Shown: positions 28,531 to 36,959 of the stretch, piece after piece
How positions within the stretch are numbered: position 1 is the stretch's first letter
Layout: the number at the start of each line of letters is the position of its first letter
NCBI RefSeq assembly: GCF_005221285.1
Contig: NZ_CP039886.1
Span: 1,984,001 to 2,048,000, forward strand
DNA length: 64,000 bases
Source: Neisseria flavescens
GTDB taxonomy: Bacteria; Pseudomonadota; Gammaproteobacteria; Burkholderiales; Neisseriaceae
Reading direction: 5' to 3'
The notes under the pieces: generated by a model
What the model saw: only the letters and a program-made list of their open reading frames with translations
What the model was told of the DNA's origin: nothing
Database searches by the model: none
Translations under genes and position numbers: made by a program

Positions 28531-29361
28531 ATGAATAACAATCAAACAATTAAACAATATTTTGAAAACAACCTACGCCATTTTGTGCAAGATTTATCTA
28601 ATGAAATTAGTGATTCGCACGGAAAATGGTCAATTAAGGGATTTATAGACATTTATAAAAATATCTACACGATTTCTTCCGATACAAAGATTATTTCTAA
28701 AATTCTAGAAATCCATTTATTTCCATTATTAGTACAATTTGCAACTAAATATGGTTACAAAATTGTATTGGCTGAACATCAAAATTATTACCCAGATATT
28801 TCGTTCGTGGATATTAAAAATGAAAATATACGTTTTGCATTGGATTTAAAAACCACGTATCGCAAAACCGAAACTTTATGTAACGGGTTTACATTAGGTT
28901 CGCATGGAGCATATTTTACAGATAGAAATGGTACCAAGAATATCCAATTTCCCTACAACAGCTATTTAGGACATTATTGTTTAGGTGTAATTTATAATAG
29001 GACATCTCCAGAAAAAATAGATGAAACAAAAGTTTTTAATTTAGAACAGCTCAATACAATTAGTTCTGTAATTGGAGATTTCCAATTTTTTGTTGCAGAG
29101 AAATGGAAAATTGCCAGCGATAAAAGCGGCAGTGGAAATACTGCCAATATCGGTAGCATTCAAAATATTCAAGATATTTTGAATGGAAACGGAATGTTTT
29201 CTAAATTAGGAGAAGAATGGTTTGATGATTATTGGATAAATTACAGAAAAATTAAAGACAGCAACGGAAAACTAATTACTAATTTATTGGATTTTGTAAT
29301 GTACAAAAATGGTGATACTAGTTTAATTGTCAATAAAAATAATAAAGGTAGTAAAAAATGA
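28531..29361 (+). CDS. type II restriction endonuclease, EcoRV-like (predicted GATATC)
   Basis: 276 residues that align along their length with my memory of EcoRV. Shared segments include 'SDTK', 'YPD', 'KTTY', 'SGSGNT(A/T)NIGSI' and 'DYWINY'. The catalytic pattern is intact with EcoRV spacing: Glu60, Asp89, Asp105-Leu-Lys107, compared with Glu45, Asp74, Asp90-Ile-Lys92. Start at 28531 is preferred over a TTG at 28519 because GGAAAA lies 5 bases upstream. The gene overlaps its methylase by ATGA. GC content is far lower than hrpA on both sides, so it is a recent arrival. It should cut double-stranded GATATC, leaving blunt ends. Confidence 0.88.
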   Translation: MNNNQTIKQYFENNLRHFVQDLSNEISDSHGKWSIKGFIDIYKNIYTISSDTKIISKILEIHLFPLLVQFATKYGYKIVLAEHQNYYPDISFVDIKNENIRFALDLKTTYRKTETLCNGFTLGSHGAYFTDRNGTKNIQFPYNSYLGHYCLGVIYNRTSPEKIDETKVFNLEQLNTISSVIGDFQFFVAEKWKIASDKSGSGNTANIGSIQNIQDILNGNGMFSKLGEEWFDDYWINYRKIKDSNGKLITNLLDFVMYKNGDTSLIVNKNNKGSKK

Positions 29362-30275
29362 AAGTAATTGTACCACCCATTAAGTCTCAAGGAATAAAAA
29401 CCAAACTTGTTCCTTGGATTGCTGATTATGTACCTAAAGATTTCTCAGGCACTTGGATAGAACCTTTCATGGGCACCGGTGTTGTTGCATTCAATCTTGC
29501 GCCACACAAGGCTTTGGTATGTGATACTAATCCACACCTTATCCGTTTTTATCAAGCTATTCAAACAGGTGAAATCAATGCCAATATAACAAAATCTTAT
29601 TTAAATAAGGAAGGTGCTTTACTTTTGGAAAATGGTGAGCAGCATTACTACAGCGTTCGAGATCGATTTAATTTACATGGCAACCCGCTGGATTTTTTAT
29701 TTCTAAATCGCTCAGGTTTTAACGGTATGATTCGGTTTAATAAAAAGGGGGAGTTCAACATTCCGTTTTGCCGCAAGCCGCAACGCTTTGCGCAAGCATA
29801 TGTAACCAAAATTGTAAATCAAGTTGATACAGTAAGTAAAATCATCGCTACAAAATCTTTTGAGTTTATCTGCCAAAGTTTTGAAGAGACTATTTTACAA
29901 GCTAAAGCAGGGGATTTAATTTATTGCGACCCTCCTTATATTGATCGCCATTCAGATTACTTTAATACTTGGACAGAAAAAGACGAACAACATTTACATC
30001 AATTATTAGATAACCAAGGAGTATCATTTATTTTATCTACATGGCATCACAATCGTTATCGTAAAAACCAATATATCAATGATTTATGGTCTGATTTTTC
30101 CGTTTCAATTAGAGAGCATTTTTACCATGTTGGTGCAAAAGAGGGGAATCGAAATTTAATGATAGAAGCGTTAATCAGTAATTTATCCTGCACAACAAAT
30201 ACTCCGATCGATGTACATTTGAAACAGCAGACAAATTTGTTTGCTTGTTTAGATTTAGAAAACATGCGTAGTTAA
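29358..30275 (+). CDS. DNA adenine N6-methyltransferase, M.EcoRV-like (GATATC)
   Basis: 305 residues of the Dam-related alpha class. The N-terminus (VPPIKSQGIKTKLVP) and 'EPFMGTGVVAFN', 'LDFLFLNRSGFNGMIRFN' match M.EcoRV nearly word for word in my memory. SAM motif FMGTG is at 37-41 and catalytic DPPY at 191-194. It should methylate adenine in GATATC and protect the host from the partner nuclease. Start ATG overlaps the nuclease stop, so translation is coupled. Several GATATC sites occur in this window (for example 328-333 and 25318-25325), so methylation is needed if the nuclease is active. Confidence 0.9.
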   Translation: MKVIVPPIKSQGIKTKLVPWIADYVPKDFSGTWIEPFMGTGVVAFNLAPHKALVCDTNPHLIRFYQAIQTGEINANITKSYLNKEGALLLENGEQHYYSVRDRFNLHGNPLDFLFLNRSGFNGMIRFNKKGEFNIPFCRKPQRFAQAYVTKIVNQVDTVSKIIATKSFEFICQSFEETILQAKAGDLIYCDPPYIDRHSDYFNTWTEKDEQHLHQLLDNQGVSFILSTWHHNRYRKNQYINDLWSDFSVSIREHFYHVGAKEGNRNLMIEALISNLSCTTNTPIDVHLKQQTNLFACLDLENMRS

Positions 30276-30301
30276 GGCACTTATCCTCGAATCACAAAAC
30301 C

Positions 30302-33232
30302 ATGTTGGGCATCAATGTCCAACCTACACCATCTGTTAAAACCATGCAAAACACACCCAGCCCCCCCCCTCCTCCTCGCTACCGTCTGACCAAGCTCGGC
30401 GAACAAATGGCGCGCCTGCCCATTGACCCGAAAATCGCACGCATCTTGCTGGCGGCGAAGAAACACGACTGTATGGCGGAAATATTGGTGATTGCGTCTG
30501 CGCTGTCGATTCAAGACCCGCGCGAGCGGCCGTTGGAAGCGCGCGATGCCGCGACCAAGGCGCACGAGCGTTTTACCGACAAGCAGTCCGATTTTCTTGC
30601 CTATCTGAATATTTGGGACAGCTTCCAGCGCGAGCGCGACAAAAGCTTGTCCAACAAGCAGTTGGTGCAGTGGTGTCGCCAATATTTCCTGTCGCACCTG
30701 CGGATGCGCGAGTGGCGCGAGCTGCACCACCAGCTTGCCCAAACTGCGATTGAAATGGGTTTGACCACCAAAGAAGCCGCGTTTAGACGACCTCCTACCC
30801 AAGAACAATTAAGGCCGTCTGAAAGCAAAGGCGACCAAGATTTGGCGGCAAAGCTCAAACAAAAACAACTGGATAAGAAGCAACACCGTGCCCAAATCCG
30901 CGCCGCCAAAGAAGCGGGCTACGAACAAATCCACCGCGCCCTGCTCACCGGCCTTATCGCCAACGTCGGCATGAAATCGCCCGACGGCAACGACTACACC
31001 GGCGCGCGCGGCAGCCGCTTCCACCTTTTCCCAGCATCAGCCTTGTTCAAAGCCAAACCTAAATGGGTGATGGCGGCAGAATTGGTTGAAACCACGCGCC
31101 TTTACGCGCGCGACGTCGCCGTCATCCAGCCCGAATGGATCGAGCAGGAAGCGCCGCACCTCGTCCGCTATCATTATTTCGAGCCTCACTGGGAACAAAA
31201 ACGCGGTGAAGTCATCGCCAGCGAACGCGTAACACTTTACGGCCTGACCGTATTGCCGCGCCGCCCCGTGTCTTACGGCAAAATTGCGCCCGAAGAAGCA
31301 CGCGAAATCTTTATCCGCGGCGCATTGGTGGCGCAGGAAAGTAATCTTCAGACGGCTTTTTTTGCCCATAACAAAAAGCTGATTAAAGAAATTACCGAAC
31401 TCGAACACAAATCTCGTAAGCAAGACGTATTGGTCGATGACGAAGCCCTGTTTGCGTTTTATAACGAACGCCTGCCCGATTTTTATACGGCGGACGCGGT
31501 TTCAGACGGCCTGCATCCTGCAAACCCTCAGCAACCCGCCCCCTCCCCCGTGGGGGAGGGCTGGGGAGAGGGCAAAACAGTTGCCGCTCAAACCAACTTT
31601 TCCGCAGCCGCAGTAAGCCCTCTCCCTAACCCTCTCCCGCAGGAGAGGGAACAGAGTGCCGCAGCTTCAACAGTTTCAGACGACCCCAAAACCAAAAAGC
31701 AGCCTGCACCTCAAAAAGGCCGTCTGAAACCTTTGCCCCTTGCCGATATCCGCACCTTCCAAGCCTGGCTCAAAACCGCCGAACGCGACAATCCGCGCCT
31801 GCTGTTCCTTAGCCGCGACGATTTGATGCAACACGCTGCCGCGCACATTACCGAAGAGCAGTTCCCCAAATTTTGGCAAACCGCAGACGGCAAGTTCAAA
31901 CTTTCCTACCGCTTCGAGCCACACCATCCGCTCGACGGGGTGACCATGACCGTGCCGCTGACCGTCCTCAACCGCCTGCACGCGCCGTCGCTCGAATGGC
32001 TGGTGCCCGGTATGTTGCGCGAAAAAATCCAGCTGCTGATTAAAGCACTGCCGAAGCAAATCCGCCGCATTTGTGTGCCCGTACCCGATTTCATCACCAA
32101 ATTTCTCGAAAGCAATCCCGACCGCCAAGCGGCCATCATTCCCCAGTTGGCGCACTTTATCGCCAAAAGTGCCGGCGATATGCGGATTCTCGAGCAAATC
32201 GACCAAGACGCATGGGCGGCGCAAGAATTGCCCGAACACTGCTATCTGAATCTGCGCATTGTCGACGACGGCGGACAAGAGCTTGCCGGCGGCCGCAAAC
32301 TGCACGAATTGCAACAACAACTCGGCCAAGCCGCCACCGTCACCTTCCGCGACAACACCCAAGAATTTGAGCGCGACAACGTTACCGCATGGGACATCGG
32401 CATCCTGCCCGAATCCATCAAATTCGCCCGCGGCAAACAACAGCTTACCGGCTATCTCGGCCTGCAAAAAGAAAAAGACGGCCGCATCGCCCTGCGCCTA
32501 TTTGACACCACCGAAGCCGCCGAACAGGCACACCGTCAAGGTGTCATCGAATTAATGAAGCTGCAATTAAAAGAGCAGGTGAAAGATTTGAACAAAGGCA
32601 TCCAGGGCTTTACCCAAGCCGCCATGCTGCTCAAACACATCAACGCCGACACCCTGCGCGACGACCTCACCCAAGCCGTCTGCGACCGCGCCTTTATCGG
32701 CGAAGACAAGCTGCCGCGCAACGAAAAAGCCTTCAAAGAACAAATCAAACGCGCCCGCAGCCGCCTGCCCGCCGTCAAAGAAGCCCTCAGCCACTACCTG
32801 CAGGAAACCGCCGCCGCCTACGCCGAACTGAACGGCAAACTCGGCAAACACCCGCTCACCCTCCTCATACGCCAACGCCTGCAAACCCTGCTCGCCGCCG
32901 GCTTCGCCACCCATACCCCATGGGCACAATGGCCACGTCTCCCCATCTACCTCAAAGCCATGACCCTGCGCCTCGAAAAATACAGCGGCAACCCCACCCG
33001 CGACGCAGCCCGCGAAGCCGATATACAGGAGTTGGAACAAATGTGGCAGGAAAAAACCGACGGCTTGGTGAAACAAGGACAACCCGTTTCAGACGATCTC
33101 GCCGCGTTTAGATGGATGATTGAAGAATTGAGAGTGTCGCTATTCGCGCAGGAATTGAAGACACCGTATCCGGTGTCGGTGAAGAGGTTGATGAAGGAGT
33201 GGGAGAAACTAGATAAATATCAAACTCGTTAA
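30302..33232 (+). CDS. hrpA: HrpA-type helicase, 3' part of the interrupted gene
   Basis: 976 residues that resume HrpA at 'YRLTKLGEQMARLPIDPKIA' (HA2/ratchet), then OB-fold and the long DUF3418 C-terminal region. The first 25-30 residues (to SPPPPPR) come from a linker with a palindrome (30304-30323) and a C9 run (30361-30369) and are not HrpA-like. No good ribosome site precedes the ATG, so translation is uncertain. Within it, residues about 413-450 derive from an inserted REP-type repeat read in frame. Together with 27065-28459 it makes about 1,440 residues, near the expected size of an intact HrpA. Confidence 0.82.
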   Translation: MLGINVQPTPSVKTMQNTPSPPPPPRYRLTKLGEQMARLPIDPKIARILLAAKKHDCMAEILVIASALSIQDPRERPLEARDAATKAHERFTDKQSDFLAYLNIWDSFQRERDKSLSNKQLVQWCRQYFLSHLRMREWRELHHQLAQTAIEMGLTTKEAAFRRPPTQEQLRPSESKGDQDLAAKLKQKQLDKKQHRAQIRAAKEAGYEQIHRALLTGLIANVGMKSPDGNDYTGARGSRFHLFPASALFKAKPKWVMAAELVETTRLYARDVAVIQPEWIEQEAPHLVRYHYFEPHWEQKRGEVIASERVTLYGLTVLPRRPVSYGKIAPEEAREIFIRGALVAQESNLQTAFFAHNKKLIKEITELEHKSRKQDVLVDDEALFAFYNERLPDFYTADAVSDGLHPANPQQPAPSPVGEGWGEGKTVAAQTNFSAAAVSPLPNPLPQEREQSAAASTVSDDPKTKKQPAPQKGRLKPLPLADIRTFQAWLKTAERDNPRLLFLSRDDLMQHAAAHITEEQFPKFWQTADGKFKLSYRFEPHHPLDGVTMTVPLTVLNRLHAPSLEWLVPGMLREKIQLLIKALPKQIRRICVPVPDFITKFLESNPDRQAAIIPQLAHFIAKSAGDMRILEQIDQDAWAAQELPEHCYLNLRIVDDGGQELAGGRKLHELQQQLGQAATVTFRDNTQEFERDNVTAWDIGILPESIKFARGKQQLTGYLGLQKEKDGRIALRLFDTTEAAEQAHRQGVIELMKLQLKEQVKDLNKGIQGFTQAAMLLKHINADTLRDDLTQAVCDRAFIGEDKLPRNEKAFKEQIKRARSRLPAVKEALSHYLQETAAAYAELNGKLGKHPLTLLIRQRLQTLLAAGFATHTPWAQWPRLPIYLKAMTLRLEKYSGNPTRDAAREADIQELEQMWQEKTDGLVKQGQPVSDDLAAFRWMIEELRVSLFAQELKTPYPVSVKRLMKEWEKLDKYQTR
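31539..31650. repeat. REP-type palindrome pair inside hrpA
   Basis: Two G/C-rich palindromes in opposite orientation: CCCCCTCCCCCGTGGGGGAGG with GGGGAGAGGG (31539-31572), and CCCTCTCCCTAACCCTCTCCC with GGAGAGGG (31617-31650). This is the layout of a REP/BIME pair. It is read through in frame, giving 'SPVGEGWGEG' and 'LPNPLPQERE', and sits in a low-complexity linker of HrpA. Confidence 0.75.
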
Positions 33233-33241
33233 GCAGTTCCA

Positions 33242-33271
33242 TTTACATATTTACGCTAAATGAGTTATAAT
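33242..33271 (+). promoter_or_regulatory. promoter of the RT-associated RNA
   Basis: TTTACA (33242-33247), 18 bases, then a perfect TATAAT (33266-33271). Transcription would begin near 33278, more than 330 bases before the reverse transcriptase ATG. This is as expected for a non-coding RNA gene that reads into the RT. Confidence 0.65.
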
Positions 33272-33277
33272 TACAAT

Positions 33278-33580
33278 GCCTGTTTAGTTTGAGCGAACAG
33301 GGACTTCAGCAGACTGTCAAGGTCAAGGTAGGCTTGGAAACTTGCCGCCAACCAAGACAGGGCTATCCACAGGAAATGTATGATGATTATTGTCATATTT
33401 TCATCCTTGATAGTTATTGTTTGAGTATAACTCATCTTTAGCATATCACGCGGTCTCATAAAGTTGTAAGTCATGCATCATTATGTAAACGGTGCTTTTT
33501 AGAAGTGCTTTGCTATACTAGGGGCTGTTAATTATCTGAACTGATAATTAGGGACTACCGCAATCCTAAGCTCCTAGTTT
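33278..33580 (+). ncRNA. structured RNA upstream of the reverse transcriptase (candidate DRT2 template RNA)
   Basis: No coding gene with a ribosome site fits here. The RNA would begin with a hairpin CCTGTT...AACAGG (33279-33301). It would end in nested stems: TTAATTATC/GATAATTAG (33528-33551) inside CTAGGGGCT/AGCTCCTAG (33518-33577). One sense frame has no stop from 33271 to 33438, and GTTTGAG occurs at 33287-33293 and again at 33419-33425, 132 bases (44 codons) apart and in phase. In known DRT2 systems an upstream RNA of similar length is reverse transcribed by rolling circle into a concatemer that encodes an endless protein. Assignment here is inference. Confidence 0.55.
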
Positions 33581-33608
33581 TGCTAATCTTTAAAACACGT
33601 TCAATTTT

Positions 33609-34937
33609 ATGAGTACATCTAATCCATCTTGGTATAAATGCAGAGGGTATTTGCATTTTGATTCTCCTATAAATTCACGACAAGCTATTTCTCTTGTAAC
33701 ATCTCCTAAGAAGGTTGTTACTCATAGTTTTTATCCATTTTTATCTTGTACTTTATCCATGCCAAAAGTTAAGAAAGAAAATGGTGAACTTAAAAGAGGT
33801 GCAAAAGAAAGAGAAATAGCATATGCATCTCACAAAGATAGCCATATATTTAGCTATTACACTCATATTCTGAATGAAAAATATGAAAATCTAATAGAAA
33901 ATAAATATTCTAGCATCAATAATTCTGTATTAGCTTTTAGAAAGTTAGGGAAAAGTAATATTGAATTTGCGAAATATGCATTTGATTATATTTTAAAACA
34001 TAAAAACTGTTCAGTGATAGCACTTGATATATCAAATTTTTTTGGAAACATAGACCATAATATATTAAAAGCAAAATGGAAGAAAATAATTTCAAATGGT
34101 ACATTACCTCCTGACCATTTTGCAGTCTTTAAGGCAATAACTCAATATTCAATTATTAAAAAAGAAATTGCATTTAAAGAATTTGGTATATCTATTCACA
34201 CACCTAGAAGTAATAGTAGAAAACAAATTTGCTCACCTGAAGAGTTTAGAAAATTTAGGGATAAATTTAACGATACACTATTTAAAGGTAATCAAGTTAT
34301 TTATTCTAACAAAGGAATGGGGAAAGGTATTCCACAAGGATCTCCAATAAGTGCATTATTATCAAATATTTATATGATTGATTTTGATATAATTGTTCAA
34401 GATATAATTCAAGAAAAAAATGGACTGTACATGAGGTATTGTGATGATATTTTGTGTATTATACCTTCTGATGAATTAGAAATTATTCGTACATTTATCA
34501 AAAATGAAATTAAAAAATTAAAATTAGACATCAATGAAAAAAAGACAGAGATAGTTAACTTCAAATTTGATCAAGAAAAAAATAAAATTACAAATGATAA
34601 AAAATTACAATATCTTGGTTTTATAATAAAGGATGAATCAATTACTATTCGTCCTGCAGCATTTACAAAATATTCAAAAAAAATGAAGCGTGGAGTTAGT
34701 TTAGCAAAACAAACACAAAGAAAATATAATAAAATACGAGAACTAAACGGTAAAGAAAAGAAAAAAATATTTAAACATAAATTATTTGTAACATATTCTC
34801 ATCTTGGTAAACGAAATTTTGTTTCGTATGGTAAGAGAGCAGCTAGGATTATGCAATCAAAGCAAATTAGAAAACAGTTAAAACCATTATTCAATAGATT
34901 AAAAGCAAGAATTAAAGATTCTGACACATTAGAATAA
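33609..34937 (+). CDS. drt2: defence-associated reverse transcriptase, DRT2-like
   Basis: 442 residues. RT motifs are all present: motif A with Asp140 (ALDISNFF), IPQGSP (241-246) and the catalytic YCDD (277-280). The N-terminal 'YKCRGYLHFDSPI' and 'YASHKDSHIFSYYTHIL' segments fit, in my memory, the UG2/DRT2 group of anti-phage RTs. There is no maturase, integrase or retron-type msr/msd. It is very AT-rich and Lys/Ile-rich compared with its neighbours, so it was acquired. A structured RNA lies upstream, and the terminator carries the GTCGTCTGAA uptake dialect. Group assignment is less sure than the RT call. Confidence 0.8.
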   Translation: MSTSNPSWYKCRGYLHFDSPINSRQAISLVTSPKKVVTHSFYPFLSCTLSMPKVKKENGELKRGAKEREIAYASHKDSHIFSYYTHILNEKYENLIENKYSSINNSVLAFRKLGKSNIEFAKYAFDYILKHKNCSVIALDISNFFGNIDHNILKAKWKKIISNGTLPPDHFAVFKAITQYSIIKKEIAFKEFGISIHTPRSNSRKQICSPEEFRKFRDKFNDTLFKGNQVIYSNKGMGKGIPQGSPISALLSNIYMIDFDIIVQDIIQEKNGLYMRYCDDILCIIPSDELEIIRTFIKNEIKKLKLDINEKKTEIVNFKFDQEKNKITNDKKLQYLGFIIKDESITIRPAAFTKYSKKMKRGVSLAKQTQRKYNKIRELNGKEKKKIFKHKLFVTYSHLGKRNFVSYGKRAARIMQSKQIRKQLKPLFNRLKARIKDSDTLE

Positions 34938-34966
34938 TTTAAGTTGTTATGAAAATAACCACTCCA

Positions 34967-35002
34967 AAAGGTCGTCTGAAACCCATTTTCAGACGACCTT
35001 TT
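34967..35002 (+). terminator. terminator of the RT unit, variant DUS dialect
   Basis: AAAAGGTCGTCTGAAA and TTTCAGACGACCTTTT in inverted orientation. The core is GTCGTCTGAA, not the GCCGTCTGAA used elsewhere in the window; this is the dialect described for the N. mucosa group. Confidence 0.85.
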
Positions 35003-35098
35003 GCCACTTCGCAAAACAAGAATTCCCACCCTCCTCTCCCCAAACGTCGTCTGAACCAGTAAACTTCCCATGTTTCAACAACTTCTTGGAAGTAAACC

Positions 35099-36638
35099 AT
35101 GTCCGGTATCCACCTACCCCGCCTATTTCCGCCCCACATCGCCGAACGCGGTCTACTGTATTTTCAGCAGGGCAAGGTTCGCGATGTCCAAAAAACTTCC
35201 GCCGGGCGTTATCGGGCGGAGGTGTGCGGTTCGGAAAACTATTCGGTATGGCTGAAGCTGGATAGTGATTTGTACATTAAGGACGGGGGCTGCTGGCTGG
35301 GCGTGCAAGCATATGGCGGCGTTGTGGTATGCGGTGCGCGAGCAAACTCAGGATAACCAGTCGGCAGAACCCGACACGCAGCAGCCTAAACAGGGCGGCA
35401 ATCCGTATCGGCAGCAGCTCTCGCAAATCTTTTCCCGAACCCGATATTATGATTACTACGAAGCCGCCGATTTGGGCTTCAGGCTGCAAAACTGGTTGGA
35501 AGATGTGGCGCAGGAGGGACCGGCGGCGTTGCAGCAGGCTTTGCCTCTGTTGATACCGCGTTTACAGGATGCTTTTGAAAAGGCGGACGATTCGGACGGT
35601 ATGTTGGGCGATGCTATGTATATGGCACTCGATCTGCTGGAAGAGGCGGTCATGGCAAACGTCCCGAAGCGTTTGATTAATTTTTTGGACAAATGCTTGG
35701 ACGACAGCCGCTATTTTGATTTCTCGGAGGCAGGCAATAAAATCTACCAAATCCGCGCCCGAATCTGGCGGCTGCGCGGCGAATGGCAGGCGTGGCAAGA
35801 TTATGTGGAGAAACGTTTGGCTGCTACCGAGCCGGGTTGGGAACATGAATTTTGGGCATTCGAGGGTTGGCAGGTTTTGCAGGCGAAAGGTGATACTGCT
35901 GCCACGCAGGATTATTTCAGACGACATCTGCACCTGCCGCAATTCAGACAAATCGCGGTAGAACAAGCTGTCGGTCAGCAAGATTGGGCAGAAGCGGAAC
36001 GCCTCTTACACAAAGGCATCAGCATTGCTGAAACTGAAGGAACACTCGGCACGGCGCACAAATGGAAGCTGCAACTTTTCGATGTATTAAAGGAAGCCAG
36101 CAAAGATGTCCGCGAAATCGCAGCGGATTTGGCGTTTTCCACCAGCCTTTCATTGCCGCATTATGAAGCGTGGAAAGCCACGTTTTTCGCCGCTGAATGG
36201 CCGCATGAATTCAACCGCCTGCTTGCGCGTTTGTCGGGTCAATATTCGCTGCAAGCTGAAATATTGGAGCATGAACAGGAATTTGACCGACTGCTTGCCC
36301 TATTGCAGCAACATCTTTCGTTGTACATGATGGAACGTTTTGCCCCGTCTTTCCCCGAGCCGTATCACGATCAAATCGTAGCTTGCTACCTGAAAATCTT
36401 TGCGGTTGAAATCCACGAAGCAAGCAACCGTAAGCAATACCGCCAGCTCTTGAACCAATTAAAGACCCTCCGCCGCCAATATTCCGCTCAACGGCAGGCG
36501 ATGGAAGACTTTGCCGACGAAATCAGGGAGCAATATAGCGAAAAACCGCGCCGACCTGCGTTGCTGGAGGAATTGGATCGGGCGGGTTTTAGGAGAAAGC
36601 TGTTCATCTTCACTTTTGTAATGGATCTTTCCAAATAG
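35099..36638 (+). pseudogene. SWIM zinc-finger domain protein, frameshifted
   Basis: The ATG at 35099, with GGAAG upstream, opens a frame reading 'GLLYFQQGKVRDV' to 'YIKDGGCW' and then diverges. The next frame picks up from about 35290 with 'ACKHMAALWYAVREQ' and runs 1.3 kb to 'VMDLSK'. CxC...CxH is the SWIM motif: the second half (CKH) is present, but the CxC half is damaged by the shift near a GGGGG run at 35284-35288. The C-terminal 400 residues are helical, TPR-like, of unknown function. SWIM proteins bind DNA or partner proteins. Without the shift the product would be about 513 residues. Confidence 0.75.
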
Positions 36639-36774
36639 GCTTAAAATCCTTACACATATTCAACGTATCGATTACTCGAAGTTTATGAATATTTAATACA
36701 GTCAGAAAATATAAGTGGAAATATTAAGTCTAAGTCGTATGAAGATATCCATAAGCAGGTATAGCCTACATCAA

Positions 36775-36868
36775 ACCGCGTGCGTGCCTTTGGGCACGCA
36801 CGCTACCTATGAATCATAAAGAATTTGAAATTTATGCGTAGGGTGTGTGCGGTACGCACGCACGCGGT
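36775..36868. repeat. REP-like inverted pair in the gap before parA
   Basis: ACCGCGTGCGTGC (36775 on) and its reverse complement GCACGCACGCGGT (ending 36868) bracket about 94 bases. The left half is itself a palindrome (CGTGCGTGCC TTT GGGCACGCACG). No gene is seen in 36639-36959. Confidence 0.6.
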
Positions 36869-36899
36869 CTTTTTTAAAAATGTTCTTTCCAACTAAACC

Positions 36900-36943
36900 A
36901 AAGGCCGTCTGAAAGTATTTCCCAACTTTCAGACGGCCTTTTT
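36900..36943. terminator. bidirectional DUS-pair terminator
   Basis: AAAGGCCGTCTGAAAGT and its complement, with A and T runs on either side. It lies between the converging SWIM gene and parA. Confidence 0.8.
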
Positions 36944-36959
36944 ATATTCATATTTCTGT

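Noticed and set aside
33271..33474. 67-codon open frame on the minus strand across the RT leader
   Set aside because: No ribosome site, and it is antisense to a promoter and structured RNA that fit the RT better. Its openness is kept only as a note, since strand use of a possible neo product is not proven here.
33609..34937. Group II intron maturase or retron RT
   Set aside because: No maturase or endonuclease domain, no intron domains V/VI after it, and no msr/msd-type inverted repeats next to the gene; the leader is longer than a retron's and better fits a DRT-type RNA.
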